From positions 127,211,731 to 127,275,730 of the forward strand of contig NC_134535.1 of NCBI RefSeq assembly GCF_050624435.1: 64,000 nucleotides of DNA, given 5' to 3'. The first letter of the stretch is position 1; the number at the start of each line of letters is the position of its first letter. The position numbers were made by a program, and so were the translations under genes. Shown piece after piece: positions 33,523 through 44,874 of this stretch. The notes beneath the pieces are model-generated. The model was not told the origin of the DNA, made no database searches, and worked only from the letters and a program-made list of their open reading frames with translations. The stretch is from Tenrec ecaudatus (lineage: Eukaryota > Chordata > Mammalia > Afrosoricida > Tenrecidae).

Positions 33523-36052
33523 TTTTTAAATAAATTATTTTATTGGGGCTCATACAATGCTTATCACAATCCATACATATATCAATTGAGTAAAGCACCC
33601 TTATACATTCATTGCCCTGGTCATTCTCAAAATTCGCCCTCCACTTGGGTTCCTGGAATCAGCTCATTTTCCTCCCCGCCCTCCCTCACTGCTCCCCCCT
33701 CCGCCTCCCCCCTAAACCCTCAATAGTTGATAAATTATTATTTTATCTTATCTCACACTGCCCAGCATCTCCCCTTGCCCACCCTCCCATTGCCCATCCC
33801 CCAGAGAGGAGATTACACATAGCTCCCCGAGATCAGTTCTCCCTTTCTACACCCCCTTCCCTCCCAGTGTCGCCACTCTCACTGCTGGTCCCAAGGGGTT
33901 CATCTGTCCTAGATTCCCTGTGTTTCCAGATCCCTACTGCACCGCTGTGCATCCTCTGGTCTAACCAGGTCTGCAAGGTAGAATTGGGATCATGATAATG
34001 GGGAGGGGAGGAAGCGTTCAAGAACTCGAGGAAGGTTTTGAATTTCATTGTTGCTACACTGAACCCTGAGTGACTCATCTCCTCACCACTACCCCTCTGC
34101 AAGGAATGTCCAGCTGTCTACAGATGGGCATTGGGTCCCCATCACGCACTCCCTTTATTCACGGTGATGTGATTTTTTTTCGCTGGCTTTGTTGTTTGAA
34201 ACCTGGTCCCCTCTGTCCTTCATGATCACACATATTGGTGTGCTGCTTCCATGTGGGCTTTGTTGCTTCTGGGCTAGATGGCCGCTTGTTTACTTTCAAG
34301 CCTTTAAGTCCCCAGATGCTATATCTCTCAATAGCCGGGCACCATCAGCCTTCTTCACCACACTTGCTTATGCACACATTCGTCTTCAGCGTTTATGTGA
34401 GGAAGGTGATCACACAATGATTGTTTTTGTTCTTTGGTGTCTGCTACCTGGTCCGTTCAACACCTTGTATTCACTTAGGCTGTGTGCTTCTTCCCTGCGG
34501 GCTTTGTTGCTTCCGAGCTAGATGGCTGCTTATTTGCCTTGAAGCCTTTAAGACCCCAGACGCTATATCTTTTTGATAGCCGAGCACCATCAGCTTTTTT
34601 CACCACGTTTGCTTATACACATGTCTGTCTTCAGCGATCATGTCAGGAAGGTGGGTATCATGAAATGACCATTTAGCTGAGCAAGGTGCTCTTGTATTGA
34701 GGGAATGCACATGAAGAGGCCCAATGCCCACCTGCTACCCTACTACTGAACCTATAAATGTATGTACATAGGTCTATTTCCTCCATATTCATAAATATAT
34801 TTACATATGTACATGTTTGTATTTAGGCTTCTATGTATGCCCTTTGCTTCCTACTCCTTCCCTCTATTTCCTTACACTTTCCTCCTGTCCCTCTACCATG
34901 TTCAGCCTTCATTCTGGTTTCAGTAATTCCTCTTAGTTACCTTGCCCTTGGTTAATCCCTACCAGTCCTCCCATCCCCTCCCTGGCACTGGCTTTGAACC
35001 ACTCGTTGTTCCCTTGTCCCTGGGTTGGCCAACACCTCCTCCCTTCCCCTACCTCCCACACTCTCATGTCCCACCGGCACTGTTGGTCCCGTTATTTTCT
35101 TCTCACATTGTTTGTCCAGCCTATCTTATCTAGGTGGACCTGCTGATATAGTAATATGTGCATACAAATGCAGATGGCTTTGACAGCACCCAAGTGGCAC
35201 ATAAGAACATGGCTTTGACAGCAGTAACACCAACATGCTGATAGATAAAAAAGCCACTAACATACAAAATTTACAAGATTAAAAAAAAGAAAAAGAAAAA
35301 ACAAAACAAAACAAAAAGACAGCAAAAAAGAAAAAAAAATTCTGTTAGAAGTTCGAGGTCCAGCTGGACAGCTCTGGCCACGTGGCAGAGTCACATCCAG
35401 CCTGGGTCCTGACAGCAGAAGGCCATCCGTCAACTGTGAATGTCTGCGTCACAGTAGAGACAGTTCAGAGTGACAAACTGCACAGCATGCACACATAGGC
35501 ACGTGTGCACACATGTACACACGCATGGGCACACAAATTTAATACAAACCAAAAGCCTAAAATAAACTCTAGTTCTTAAAAAAAAAAAGAAGTTCGAGGT
35601 CTGTTTGTTGGCCTTTAGGAGTGTTTTCCGGATGAGTCTTGTGGGGTGCCATGTCTTGGCCCCAAAGTCCATCCTTTATACTCCCTTGGGATCTCCTTAC
35701 TCTGCTTCCCCCGCTGCTGCATTGCACGCCCCCAGTGTTTGCCTCAGTGTGGTGGGGTCAGCTCAGTCGCACACCCCCCACTGTGTCTCACAGTGCTGTC
35801 CCGTGTAGGGCCATGGGTTGGTGCAGGATGTCACATCTCGCCGTGGGGCCGGCTGTGTGGTCCTCTCTGTACGATGGGCCCTTCGAGCCGGCCTACCATC
35901 CTCTGAGCTTGATGGACCCAGGTGTGCTCCGCTCCATTCTTCCTCCTTCCTTTGCTTCAGCTTCCTTCTGGGTGTGGTGTGGTGGGTCAGTTCCTTTTCC
36001 ACACCAGACGATCTATTTTCAGTTTCTGTGGTTCCCCCTTCGATCATGGGGG
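33523..36052 (-). mobile_element. L1 LINE inside the RTE
   Basis: A 15-bp target duplication ACAAGGGATATTATT (33508-33522) / ACAAGAGATATTATT (36053-36067) has one mismatch. The reversed A-tail and 'ttttattggggctcatacaatgcttatcac' start it. The 'gctgtgtgcttcttcc...gatagccg' block is present twice (about 34190-34420 and 34430-34680), as in the copy at 2510-5745. It extends to the 'ggccccaaagtccatcctttatactccc' region and beyond. No ORF2-like frame in 2.3 kb. Confidence 0.92.
35361..35587 (+). pseudogene. processed retrocopy of an unknown transcript 3' end
   Basis: A perfect 14-bp direct repeat AGAAGTTCGAGGTC flanks it (35347-35360 and 35588-35601). The uninterrupted L1 sequence continues with 'tgtttgttggcc' as in other copies. 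The insert ends with AATAAA (35561-35566), 11 bp of sequence, then a poly-A run: the structure of an L1-mobilised mRNA truncated to its 3' untranslated end. It contains a CA-rich tract ('gcacacataggcacgtgtgcacacatgtacac'). The parent gene is not recognised. Alternatively it is an undescribed SINE. Confidence 0.82.
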
Positions 36053-36467
36053 ACAAGAGATATTATTGCTGATATCAGATGGAACTTGACTGAAAGCTGA
36101 GAATAACAGAAAGATGCTTGTTTGTGCTACAGACATTTGACTGTGTGGAGCATGAACTCTGGGTAACATTCAGAAGATTAGGATTTCCAGAGCATTTCCT
36201 GTGCTCACGCACAACCTGTACAGGGATTAAGAGACAGTCATTTGAAAAGAACAAGGGAATATTGCATGGTCTAAAATCAGGAAGGTGTGTTTCAGGGTTG
36301 TATCCTCTCACCATACTTAGTATGTGTGCTGAGTAAATAATTGGAGAAATCGGACTATTTGAAGAAGCACTTGGCATCAAGATTGGAGGAAGGCTCATTA
36401 ACAACTTGTGATACCTAGGTGATGTAAATTTGTTGAAAGACAAGGGTTTGAAAAACTTGCTGATCAA

Positions 36468-37175
36468 TATCAGGGTTACCATCCCATAACACATCATCAT
36501 GGGTCTGGCAGGTGCAATTTTACAGCGATAATAAGTAAAGATTATAGTAAAGTCATAGAGAGCATGAGAGATAGAAGAGAGATAGAAATAATGGAGCCTG
36601 ACACATTTCATGGTAGCATGCTCACCTCAGCCTCACTTGGTGATCCACGTGGAGAGAGAGAGAGATATTGCTAACCAAGGCTTTTATCGTCTCTGGGGAC
36701 AAGCAAGCCCCCTAATTACAGGTGAAGCCATATGTCACAGGAAAGTGTTGTGCTATAGGTAATACAGTAATGGGAGGGGGTGACCCAGCAGTACCCACGC
36801 AATTGGAAGAGGAGGGATTGGGGGTATACATGGGACAAGATGAGCTGATCCTAGATTCAGGATGGCAGCCTAACTTTGGATGTCACTGAGCCGGTTTGAC
36901 CTGTTCTCTGGCTCACTATAGAAACCATTATCAGTAGGGTGTAAACCCACACTACAGGAACCAGACAGATGACTGCAAGCCCTTAGGGAGAAGGAGCCCA
37001 TTGGCCTTACCAGCAGGGAGTGGGCCCTAATTGTGGTGGGACCAGACAGTAGTCTGGCAACGGACTGTCTTCAGGGACATAACTTGACAATCATTTACCA
37101 TTAGCTGCGAGCAGTGTCCTAAGTCTAATATATATTTGGGGCGACAACTTGGGAGAAATCTTTCTGTTTCCCCCA
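36468..37175 (-). repeat. 3' LTR of ERV-2
   Basis: Plus strand runs from TATCAGGG (TG mutated to TA) to ...TTTCCCCCA. It matches 48601-49368 over its length ('gataataagtaaagattatagtaaagtcatagagagcatgagag', 'cagcatgctcacctcagcc', 'ggcaacggactg'), but lacks the long GA expansion of the 5' LTR. Confidence 0.9.
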
Positions 37176-37187
37176 ATCCCCCTTTTG
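37176..37187 (-). promoter_or_regulatory. polypurine tract of ERV-2
   Basis: Minus strand reads CAAAAGGGGGAT directly before the LTR start TGGGGGAAACAG. This is the plus-strand primer of reverse transcription and proves the provirus orientation. Confidence 0.8.
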
Positions 37188-37969
37188 TTTTATATATAAA
37201 ATTCAAAAGAGCCACATGGGCCACCTGGTTATTTTCTATACATTAAAAGCTGTCAAGGCAAAACTTCATGATGCAATGAATATAGCCAAAAATTCAGACT
37301 TATGGTAAACATTTTGAATTCAGGCATGGGGGATAAAGTGCCCCTATGCATATATGCTATTGGAGGAAGTTACTAGAGGGATTGGATGCCATGGTGGAAA
37401 GAAATAGAGCCAATAGGAATGTCCGCTTCTATGGGGAGAGAGAATCAACCATATACTTACTTTAGGTAGCACACCTTCAAGGGGAGCAACTGTGGACATG
37501 ATAGACTACCGCAGGAACAGGTACTAGGACTACATCTCCTACTACCAGAGTAGCGGTCTTCCTGCCATGGAATACTGATCTTCCTGATTCCCTCCATACC
37601 ATTCAGGGAATATGTCCCAGTTTTATTTTCCTCAGTGCTGGTATCCCACATTTCCCCTTTCTGCATTACGTTTAAGATTTAATGTGTGACGGAGGCAACA
37701 TCGTCTCTCCTCATATCTCCTAGCTTCCTACAGAAGTGGTGAGCATCAACGTTATGATGATTAGCAACACCATCACCCTGGAACTTAAGCTATGTGAAAT
37801 GCTTTTAGCCCAAGCACTTTGGATCCAAGCCTTCCATGCCATCACCAATTGCTTAATCATATCAGATCCGGGAGATGCCTCCAGTCTGTCTTTGAATGTA
37901 CAGAAAATATCCTCCTTAAGCTGGTCAATATCTAATGAAGAGTTACCCTTGAACCAATGTAAATGTTTC
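37188..37969 (-). pseudogene. env: ERV-2 env, transmembrane subunit relic
   Basis: Minus-strand frames near 37900-37969 read 'LVQGNSSLDIDQL'-like words. These continue from the 'YPYNKTLHDWDLIREL' segment on the other side of the nested provirus (44875-45088) and correspond to the membrane-proximal ectodomain of betaretroviral TM. Stops and frameshifts break the rest. The gammaretroviral provirus landed in this gene. Confidence 0.6.
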
Positions 37970-38343
37970 TGCTTGGACTAAGCTGAAGCAGGTCAGGGCC
38001 CATGCCAAAGGGCAGCAGCAGGTGGCACCAGATAAGACAACCACCAGATAAGATAACCAGTGAAACCAGATGGCCTGGGTTCAAAACAAGCCGCAAGAAG
38101 TCCATAAGCAATTCTGGCAGTTTCCAGACCCCTATGCTACTTTCCATAATTGTCATACCTTCCTCACCATCCCTTTAAAAACGTGAGCCCCAGCTGCTGA
38201 GCATGACTTCCCTGACCTATTGACCTAGGTCACGGAACCTCGTCTGCGAGCTTACCCCCTAATAAAGCTATTTCTGTTTCTGCTCTTCCTTGTCCTGTCA
38301 GTTATGTCTGTCTGTCTCCCTGTACCTCAGTTTCACCTGTACA
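37970..38343 (+). repeat. 5' LTR of ERV-3
   Basis: Starts TGCTTGGACTAAGCTGAAGC and ends TTTCACCTGTACA. Contains repeated 'ccagataagataacc' words, AATAAA at about 38262 within 'cctaataaagctatttctg', and a 'tgtctgtctgtctccctgtacctcag' 3' segment. Confidence 0.92.
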
Positions 38344-38345
38344 TT

Positions 38346-38363
38346 TGGTGCCCGAAGCCCAGG
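38346..38363 (+). promoter_or_regulatory. primer-binding site of ERV-3, tRNA-Phe-like
   Basis: TGGTGCCCGAAGCCCAGG, three bases after the LTR. It fits the complement of the 3' end of tRNA-Phe (TGGTGCCGAAACCCGGG) if one extra C and two transitions are allowed. Other tRNAs I considered (Pro, Lys, His) fit worse. Confidence 0.6.
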
Positions 38364-39251
38364 AGAGGTAGGGACACGAGCTCCATGATATCTTGGCCGA
38401 AGCAGGGCTGGGATGTAGCCCACCCTCTCCTCTCAAACCTCTGGAGCCTGTCGGAATGAGTGAATTCTGGTCAGTATCTCTCTGATACTGACTCGTTTGT
38501 CTTGTTGGTTGCTCTGGACACCGAGGACCAGCAAACTCGAACGGGAACTTAGGGCCCGCGGGAGGCTAACTAGCGGAAAGCCCTGAAAAGCAAGAACGCT
38601 AGGAAGGCAAATGAGGCGCCGCTGCAGGGGATTATTCTGCAACCCTGGTACCAAGAGGAGCTGGAAAGAACAGCCTTTCCCTGAAAGGGGCGCGACGATA
38701 AGGTCAGTTTCTTGTGTCCATCTTTTCTCTGTGTCTATCTTCGCTCACTCACGTGGCCTCCAGCCTTTTGTCTGTGTTTACCTCCTGGGATTCCTGCCCA
38801 TCACAGGACCCCTAGCACTAGGCTGAGCAGTCACTGCACCTTCTGCCTGGACTGGAACACAGAGGGTGGGTCTGAGCTTTAACTACCTGTTTGTATGTTT
38901 TGTGTTGGCAGCTCTGTGGGACTTTCTCTAAAATGTTCTGCTTCCCCTTCCACTCACCCTGAAAAAAGGCCTCTGACTAACCTCCATTTTACCACCATAA
39001 AGCCAGGCTCCCGTCCCCTCCTCGGCTTCCATTGCATCTCTCTGATCCCAGGTCCCTGTCTGCTGGTCAAAAGCTGCAGATCTGTGCCAGGGGACCTTCC
39101 TGTTCCGGAGAGTCCAGGACTCTCCCACTGGGCCCCTAGCTCTGACCGCAGGGCCTCTCAGTGTTACCGGGCCACCTCCTGACTGAAGGGTGTAAATGGG
39201 GACCAGGGGACGCCCTTCTCCTCCAGTTGTACCCCTGCAGTTTGAGACACA
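38364..39251 (+). other. ERV-3 untranslated leader
   Basis: Sequence between primer site and gag start, expected to hold the packaging signal and splice donor. No coding relic is clear. Confidence 0.5.
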
Positions 39252-40779
39252 ATGGGAAGTCTTCTGTCCCAACCCCCTAAGGATAGTCCTTTGGGGGTGC
39301 CTACTAGCCACCTTACTGAATTGGTTTTGGCTCCTGATCTCTGCCCTAAACACCGTGTTTTTTCTGTAAAAGTTTGACCTCAATTCCAATTGGACAAACA
39401 ATCAGAAGTCCCATATATTCAGGTCTTTTTCTTTCTTCCCTTCAGTCCCTGTCTACTACCTGTTACCCAACTCAAGGTCTCTTAGCGAAACACTCTCTTA
39501 ATCAGGCCCCTGATAGTGCTCCCCTTCTGTCTTTCTCCAGATCCCTTGACTCATTGTTTGCACCTCCCTCTGCTACGCCCTCAACTCCCAAAGGCTGAGG
39601 CTACTGTGCCTCTGACACCTGTCCCCACCCCGGAGCCCGACCCTTCAGACTCCCTGATGTCTCTATCTCTCCCTCTCTCCCCTTCCCAGGCCCCTTCTTC
39701 TCAGCCTCCACTGAGCCAACACCTGCAGCCTTAACAGACCTCTCCTGACAGAGAAGAAGCACGCTAGCCATGATTGGTGCCCTGAGACAGGCAGGAGGGA
39801 GGGGCCATAAAGCTCAGGGAAGGAACAACTTAATTGCCTGCCACACGTTTGAAATCAATATCCTCTGAAATCTTGACAATTTCTGTCAGTTAACTCAAAA
39901 TTAGTCTGAGATTCTGTACGTGCAGGCCGCCTTTCCTCTGAACCCCCATCCTTTTCACTGTATTTCCGGCTCCCCTTCCCATGTCCTCTGACTAATGAAA
40001 ATTCCTCCTCTCCTCCTGCTTCTGCACCCCATCTGGTGTCTACATTTTCAGACCTGCCTGAACACCTTGTCTCCCTTCCTACTCACCCCTCTCCCTATTC
40101 TGACCACCCAGAGCCCCCCACGTCCTCTTCTCCTGATCTACCCTCCTTACTGGAGGAACCGAATCTGCACTCACCCTGCCAGTTAGCAAGCCCATGTGAC
40201 CACAGTACACCCTTGTCCTTTGTCCACTCCAGAAAGTGGACGGGACTGAGAAAGTGGTCCCGCTCATGTTCCCTTCTCTCACAGATTTTTCTCAGATTGA
40301 AATTGTTTAGACCCCTTTTGAATGATCCTACCACCTATATTAAAGAGTTTTGATATTTAACTCCAGCTTATGGTTTGTCCTGGCATGATATTTTTGTCAT
40401 TCTTCCTCTACCGTAACTGCAGATAAGAGGAAATGCATATTTCTCACCGGTCAGCATCACCCTGACCAGGTCATTTAACCGACCCTGACCCAGGTGGTTC
40501 CCAGACAAAAACCTGGTTAGAATTATCAACTGGATAGTCAAGTAGGTAGACACAGACGTGCCCACCATGATAAAAGGCTTCACTGTGTCCTGACTGGGCT
40601 TCAGGCAATTTCCCATATAGGAGTCAGTTTTAATAAACTTAAAATCACTCAAAAGCCTGGTGAGAATCCAGCCACCTTTTTAAGCTGCTTATCTGATGCT
40701 TTACATTAAAAGCTTAAAAAAGCATTAGAAAGGCCCTCCAAGCCTGGTTCGAGATTTAGCGAATGTGGCATTTAAGGTT
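39252..40779 (+). pseudogene. gag: ERV-3 gag, matrix to capsid, broken
   Basis: The ATG at 39252 opens a frame beginning M-G-S, a myristoylation-type start usual for gammaretroviral matrix. It is followed by proline/serine-rich segments ('PLTPVPTPEPDPSDSL', about 39604-39650) in another frame and by capsid-like words around 40280-40450. Multiple stops and frameshifts. The downstream part is separated by the L1 at 40780-42389. Assignment rests on position and on the CCHC knuckle beyond the L1. Confidence 0.65.
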
Positions 40780-42389
40780 CCTTTGTTTTATTAAAATTTT
40801 TTTTTTACATTTTATTGAGGACTCATACAACTCTTATCACAATCCATACATATGCATACATCAATTGTGTAAAGCACATCTGTACATTCTTTGCCCTAAT
40901 CATTTTCAAAGCATTTGCTCTCTACTTAAGCCCTTTGCACCAGGTCCTCTTTTTTCCCCCTCCCACCCTGCTCCCCCCTCCCTCATGAGCCCTAGATGAT
41001 TTATAAATTATTATTTTGTCATATCTTGCCCTATCCGGCGTCTCCCTTCACCCCATTTTGTGTTGTCTGTCCCTCCCCCAGGGAGGAGGTCATGTTAAGA
41101 TCCTTGTAATCGGTTCCCCCTTTCCAAGCCACTCACCCTCTACCCTCCCAGTATCGCCCTTGACACCCCTTGTTCTGAAGGTATCATCCACCCTGGATTC
41201 CCTGTGTCTCCAGCTCCTATCTGCACCAGTGTACAACCTCTGCTCTATCTAGGCTTGCAAGGTAGAATTTGGATCATGGTAGTGGGGGAGAGGCAGGGAG
41301 GAAGCATTTAGGAATTGGAGGAAAGCTGTATTCTTCATTGGTGATACATTGCACACTGAATGACTCATCTCCTCCTCTAGACCCCTCTGTGAGGGGATCT
41401 CCAGTGGCCGACAAATGGGCTTTGGGTCTCCACTCTGCTCTTCCCCTTTCATTCACTATGGTAAGATTTTTTTTTTATGATCGTGGTCACCCAATGATAT
41501 GATCGTGTATACCCAATGATGTAATATTTTGTTTTTTGATGCCTGATAACTGATCCATTTGGAACCATGTGGTCACACAGACTGGTGTGTTCTTCCATGT
41601 GTGCTTTGTTGCTTCTGAGCTAGATGGCTCTTGTTTATCTTCAAGCCTTTAAGACCCCAGACGCTATCTCTTTTGATAGCCGGGCACCATCAGCTTTCTT
41701 CACCACATTTACTTGTTCATCCACTTTGGCTTCAACAGTTGTGTCGGGAGGGTGAGCATCATAGAAAGCCAATTTAATAGAAGAAAATATTCATGCAGTG
41801 AGGGAGTGCTTGAGTAGAGGCCCAAGGTCCTTCCGCCACCTTAGTACTAAACCTATAAATGTAGGCACATTGATCTATTTCCCTATCCTCATATATATAT
41901 TTGCATGTACATGTCTTTGTCTAGACCTCTATAAATGCCCTTGGCCTCCTAGTTCTTTCCTCTATTTCCCTTGACTTTCCTCCTGCCCCACTATCATGCT
42001 CCGTCCCCACCTGGGTTACAGCTATACCTCTTCGTCACGTTACCTTACCCTTAATGATTCCCTACCAGACCTGCCACTTCCCCCTCACCACCAATTTGGA
42101 TCCCATGTTGTTCCCTTACCGCCCACCTCTCCCTATCCCAAGTCCCCCCGGAACTGTCGGTCCCATTGTTTTTCCTCCAGATAGTTCATCCAGCCTATCT
42201 TATTTAGACAGAACTGTGGAGATAGTAACATGCACAAAAACAAGACCGAGGAAAACAAAGAAATAGTACACAACAAAACAAGAACAACACACCACTGGCA
42301 AAGAACACAATAAAATACATTAAGAAATAAAAGCTTGTAGTTAGTCCAAGGATCTTTTGTTGGCCTTTAGGAGTGTTTTCCAGTCCAGT
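40780..42389 (-). mobile_element. L1 LINE inside ERV-3 gag
   Basis: Target duplication GCATTTAAGGTT (40768-40779) / GCATTAAGGTT (42390-42400). Starts with the reversed A-tail and 'cattttattgaggactcatacaactcttatcac'. Carries a single copy of the 'gatggctcttgtttatcttcaagcctttaagaccccag' block and ends near 'ttggcctttaggagtgttttccagtcc'. This is the innermost layer of the nested stack. Confidence 0.92.
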
Positions 42390-42400
42390 GCATTAAGGTT

Positions 42401-43620
42401 TTGAGGAGCAGACAAAGTCAGCTTGTGAGGCCTGGTTCCAGCAGAAGGTCCATTTTCAAATCCAAGCCTTAGTAGCAGCCCGGCGGCTGGTGATCCCCTA
42501 TGGCGCAAAAGGGGCAGCTCATGGGCAAGGGTGTATGGGAACAACGACCATCATCGGTGCCTGCTTCAAGTGCAGAGAAGAGGGGCACTGGTCACGGGAG
42601 TGCCCCAGTCCTGGAGCTTCAACCAAACCCTGCCTGGCATACAGTCAAAGTGTACACTGGAAGTCCGACTGTGCTTGGAAAAGCGACAGACCCTTTGCAT
42701 GTCCACTCGAGGGGACTGTCCTTCCAATTCCTGACCCGCTGTTGGCCCTTCTGGGATTGGCCAAAGTCTGAGGAGACCCTGCCTGAATTCCCATCTCCCT
42801 CGCCAAACCTGGCGTATTGCTCAAGGTGTTGGGTGAGTAAATTTCCTTCTTACACAGCCGCTATCTTTTCTGACGTGCCCTCATTTTCAGGGCTAGGCAG
42901 TCCTTCCTCAATCTCGATCACGGATATTGATGGCAAGCCTACCTGCCCCAGGTGTACTGGTCCTTTACTCATTCCTTCCCTTTTAATGCCTTCGTGCCCG
43001 GTCCCTCTGTTCAGAAGAGACATTTAAAATAAGTTAGGAATCTCCTTGCACCTTACTTTTGGTCTCACGGCACCACTGTTCCTTCCCCTTCTTTCACCTG
43101 ACCTGGAAGAACTGGCCCTGTAGACCTTGTTGCTTCCAGATGTAAACCCATCATGCAATGCCTCCTTACTAGCAACCTCATTACTCCTACCCCCTCTCCC
43201 TGCAACACTCCAATCTCACCAGTCAGAAACCAAATGGTACTGATCGCTTGGTCCAGGACCTGCACCTCATTAACGAAGCTATTATCCCCATATACCGGGT
43301 TGATCACCACCCCTACACTCTTTTGTCCCACATTTCCCCCTCCACTATACCTCTTTTTCACCACCGCTCTTTACCCAGCTTGTCAGCATTGATTTGCCTT
43401 TACGTACAACCCCTCCTAGAATAGTTCAAAAGCAAGCACAGCCCAACTTCTCTCTCCCTTCAAGGCACCCTTATCTCATTCCGAGCTTATCTATTCAGGC
43501 CTGTGCCTCACCCCCTCCACTCAGGGTTTCCTCCGGATAGACAGATAGACGCTGGGTCCTAAAGGAACTCCAGCCACAGACTTCGGCCAAGCAAATGACT
43601 AAATGTGTAAATTTTTCCAC
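42401..43620 (+). pseudogene. gag-pol: ERV-3 nucleocapsid, protease and RT relics
   Basis: One CCHC zinc knuckle, 'CFKCREEGHWSREC', at 42562-42603 has the C-x2-C-x4-H-x4-C spacing. A single knuckle of this kind is the gammaretroviral pattern. Protease relic words lie around 42850-43030, and around 43200-43330 is an RT fingers/palm entry ('PCNTPISPVR', then in another frame 'VQDLHLINEA', 'HPYTLLSH'). Stops and shifts are frequent. The rest of RT, RNase H and integrase is not recognisable and is largely missing. Confidence 0.7.
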
Positions 43621-44485
43621 AGAAGGTCCTTAATTTCGAGTTACTGTATGTACTTCCTCAGCTCATCTTACATGGTCAGTGTGAATTAGCCGGGTTACTC
43701 TCCACCCAAAGGTTGAGAAAATCAGCCTTCCTGATCCATCCAGTTCTCTCCAGCCTCCCTGCAGCGGGAAGCCCCAGAGTGCCGTTATCCTGATAATCAA
43801 TCAGGGTTAGTAAGGCAAAGCATACCTGTAACCCTACCTGTCCTAGTAAGCCTTAGTTTTACCTCCTCCCTGGCAGCAAGAAAAATTTCCAGTAGAGCTT
43901 TTGAGCTCAGCATGCTCCAAACACAGAACTTTAACAAATGACTCCAGCTAGTCACGGAGTCTTCCTTGGAGTCTCTCAGCTCCTTGCAGCGACAGCTTGC
44001 ATCCCTGGCACAGGCAACCCTTCAGAACCATTGTGCATTGATCTGTTAACAGCTATCAAAGAAGGTCCATGTATGTGTCTTAGAAAAAGTGTTGCTACTA
44101 TATTAATGAGTTGGGCGTGGTTGACCAAAATGATTAAGTGTTAAAAACCATGGCCGTAGAGATCAAAAGTCACCACCGGGGCAACTCAGCAACCACCTCC
44201 TGGTTCAGAAACCCCATTATGTCCAGGGTCATGTCCCTGGTAGGGCCCCTGGTAATAATTTGCTTGGCATTACTTTTAACCTTCACCTTCTAAGTTCCTT
44301 CAAGAATGAATGAAAGATGTACCTAGATCTAACTGCTAACCAACTCTTGTTACATCCTTATAGCCCCATACCTGCCAATGATGGTCCAGACCATTCCAGC
44401 CCATAGCCCTTCCTCCATTGCTCCATACCAGGAGGAAGTAGTCAGACCAGAAATCTATGCCCCTTTATCACTAAAAAGGCTGGAA
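43621..44485 (+). pseudogene. env: ERV-3 env relic with membrane anchor
   Basis: At about 44205-44295 the plus strand reads 'NPIMSRVMSLVGPLVIICLA' followed by more hydrophobic residues and a stop, the form of a gammaretroviral TM membrane anchor. Upstream env sequence is not clearly readable. The polypurine tract before the 3' LTR is weak ('actaaaaaggctggaa', 44470-44485). Confidence 0.6.
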
Positions 44486-44874
44486 TATTTGGACCGAACT
44501 GAAGCAGATCAGGGCCCTGAATGTGCTTCCCTGTACATCCCAAAGGTTAGTACCAGACAGGGATACCAGGTAAGATAACCGCCAGATAAGATAACCAGTG
44601 AGACCAGATGCTCTGAGTTCAAAGAAAGTCGAAAGGAGTCCACAAGCAATTCTCAGAGTGTCCAGACCCCATATGTTAATTGTCATAAATTCCTCACCAC
44701 CCCTTTAAAAATCCAAGCCCCCAGCTGCTGATCAAGTCTTACCTGACCTGTTGACCTAGGTCATGAAACATGATCCAGGACCTTCCTCCCTAATAAAGCT
44801 GTTTCTGTTTCTGCTCTCCCTTGTCCTGGCAGTTATGTCTGTCTGTCACCCTGTACCTCAGTTTCACCTTTACA
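44486..44874 (+). repeat. 3' LTR of ERV-3
   Basis: Starts TATTTGGACCGAACTGAAGC (TG mutated to TA) and ends TTTCACCTTTACA. Shares AATAAAGC, 'ttgacctaggtcatg' and the repeated 'agataagataacc' with the 5' LTR, plus an upstream segment ('cttccctgtacatcccaaaggttag') shared with the solo LTR at 21164-21538 but diverged in the 5' LTR. Confidence 0.92.

Larger units (their letters stand above)
33110..36467 (+). mobile_element. RTE LINE, left part (host of a nested stack)
   Basis: RTE sequence at 33110-33522 ('gaatcgatggtgctgaaggaagaagtgcagacag...caacaatccggggaagcactggacg') and 36053-36467 ('gtgtggagcatgaactctgggtaacattcagaagattaggatttccagagcatttcctgtg', 'tttcagggttgtatcctctcaccatactt') is one reverse-transcriptase region split by the L1 at 33523-36052. 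The element continues at 49369 after the provirus. Frames are broken throughout. Confidence 0.87.
37970..44874 (+). mobile_element. gammaretrovirus-like provirus (ERV-3), nested in ERV-2
   Basis: Plus-strand provirus with paired LTRs (37970-38343 and 44486-44874), a primer site at 38346, gag from 39252, one CCHC knuckle at 42562-42603, protease/pol relics to about 43600 and an env membrane anchor at about 44205-44295. A candidate 5-bp target duplication GTTTC (37965-37969) / GTTCC (44875-44879), one transition, lies in the env of ERV-2. An L1 (40780-42389) interrupts it between capsid and nucleocapsid. One related solo LTR occurs at 21164-21538. Confidence 0.9.
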
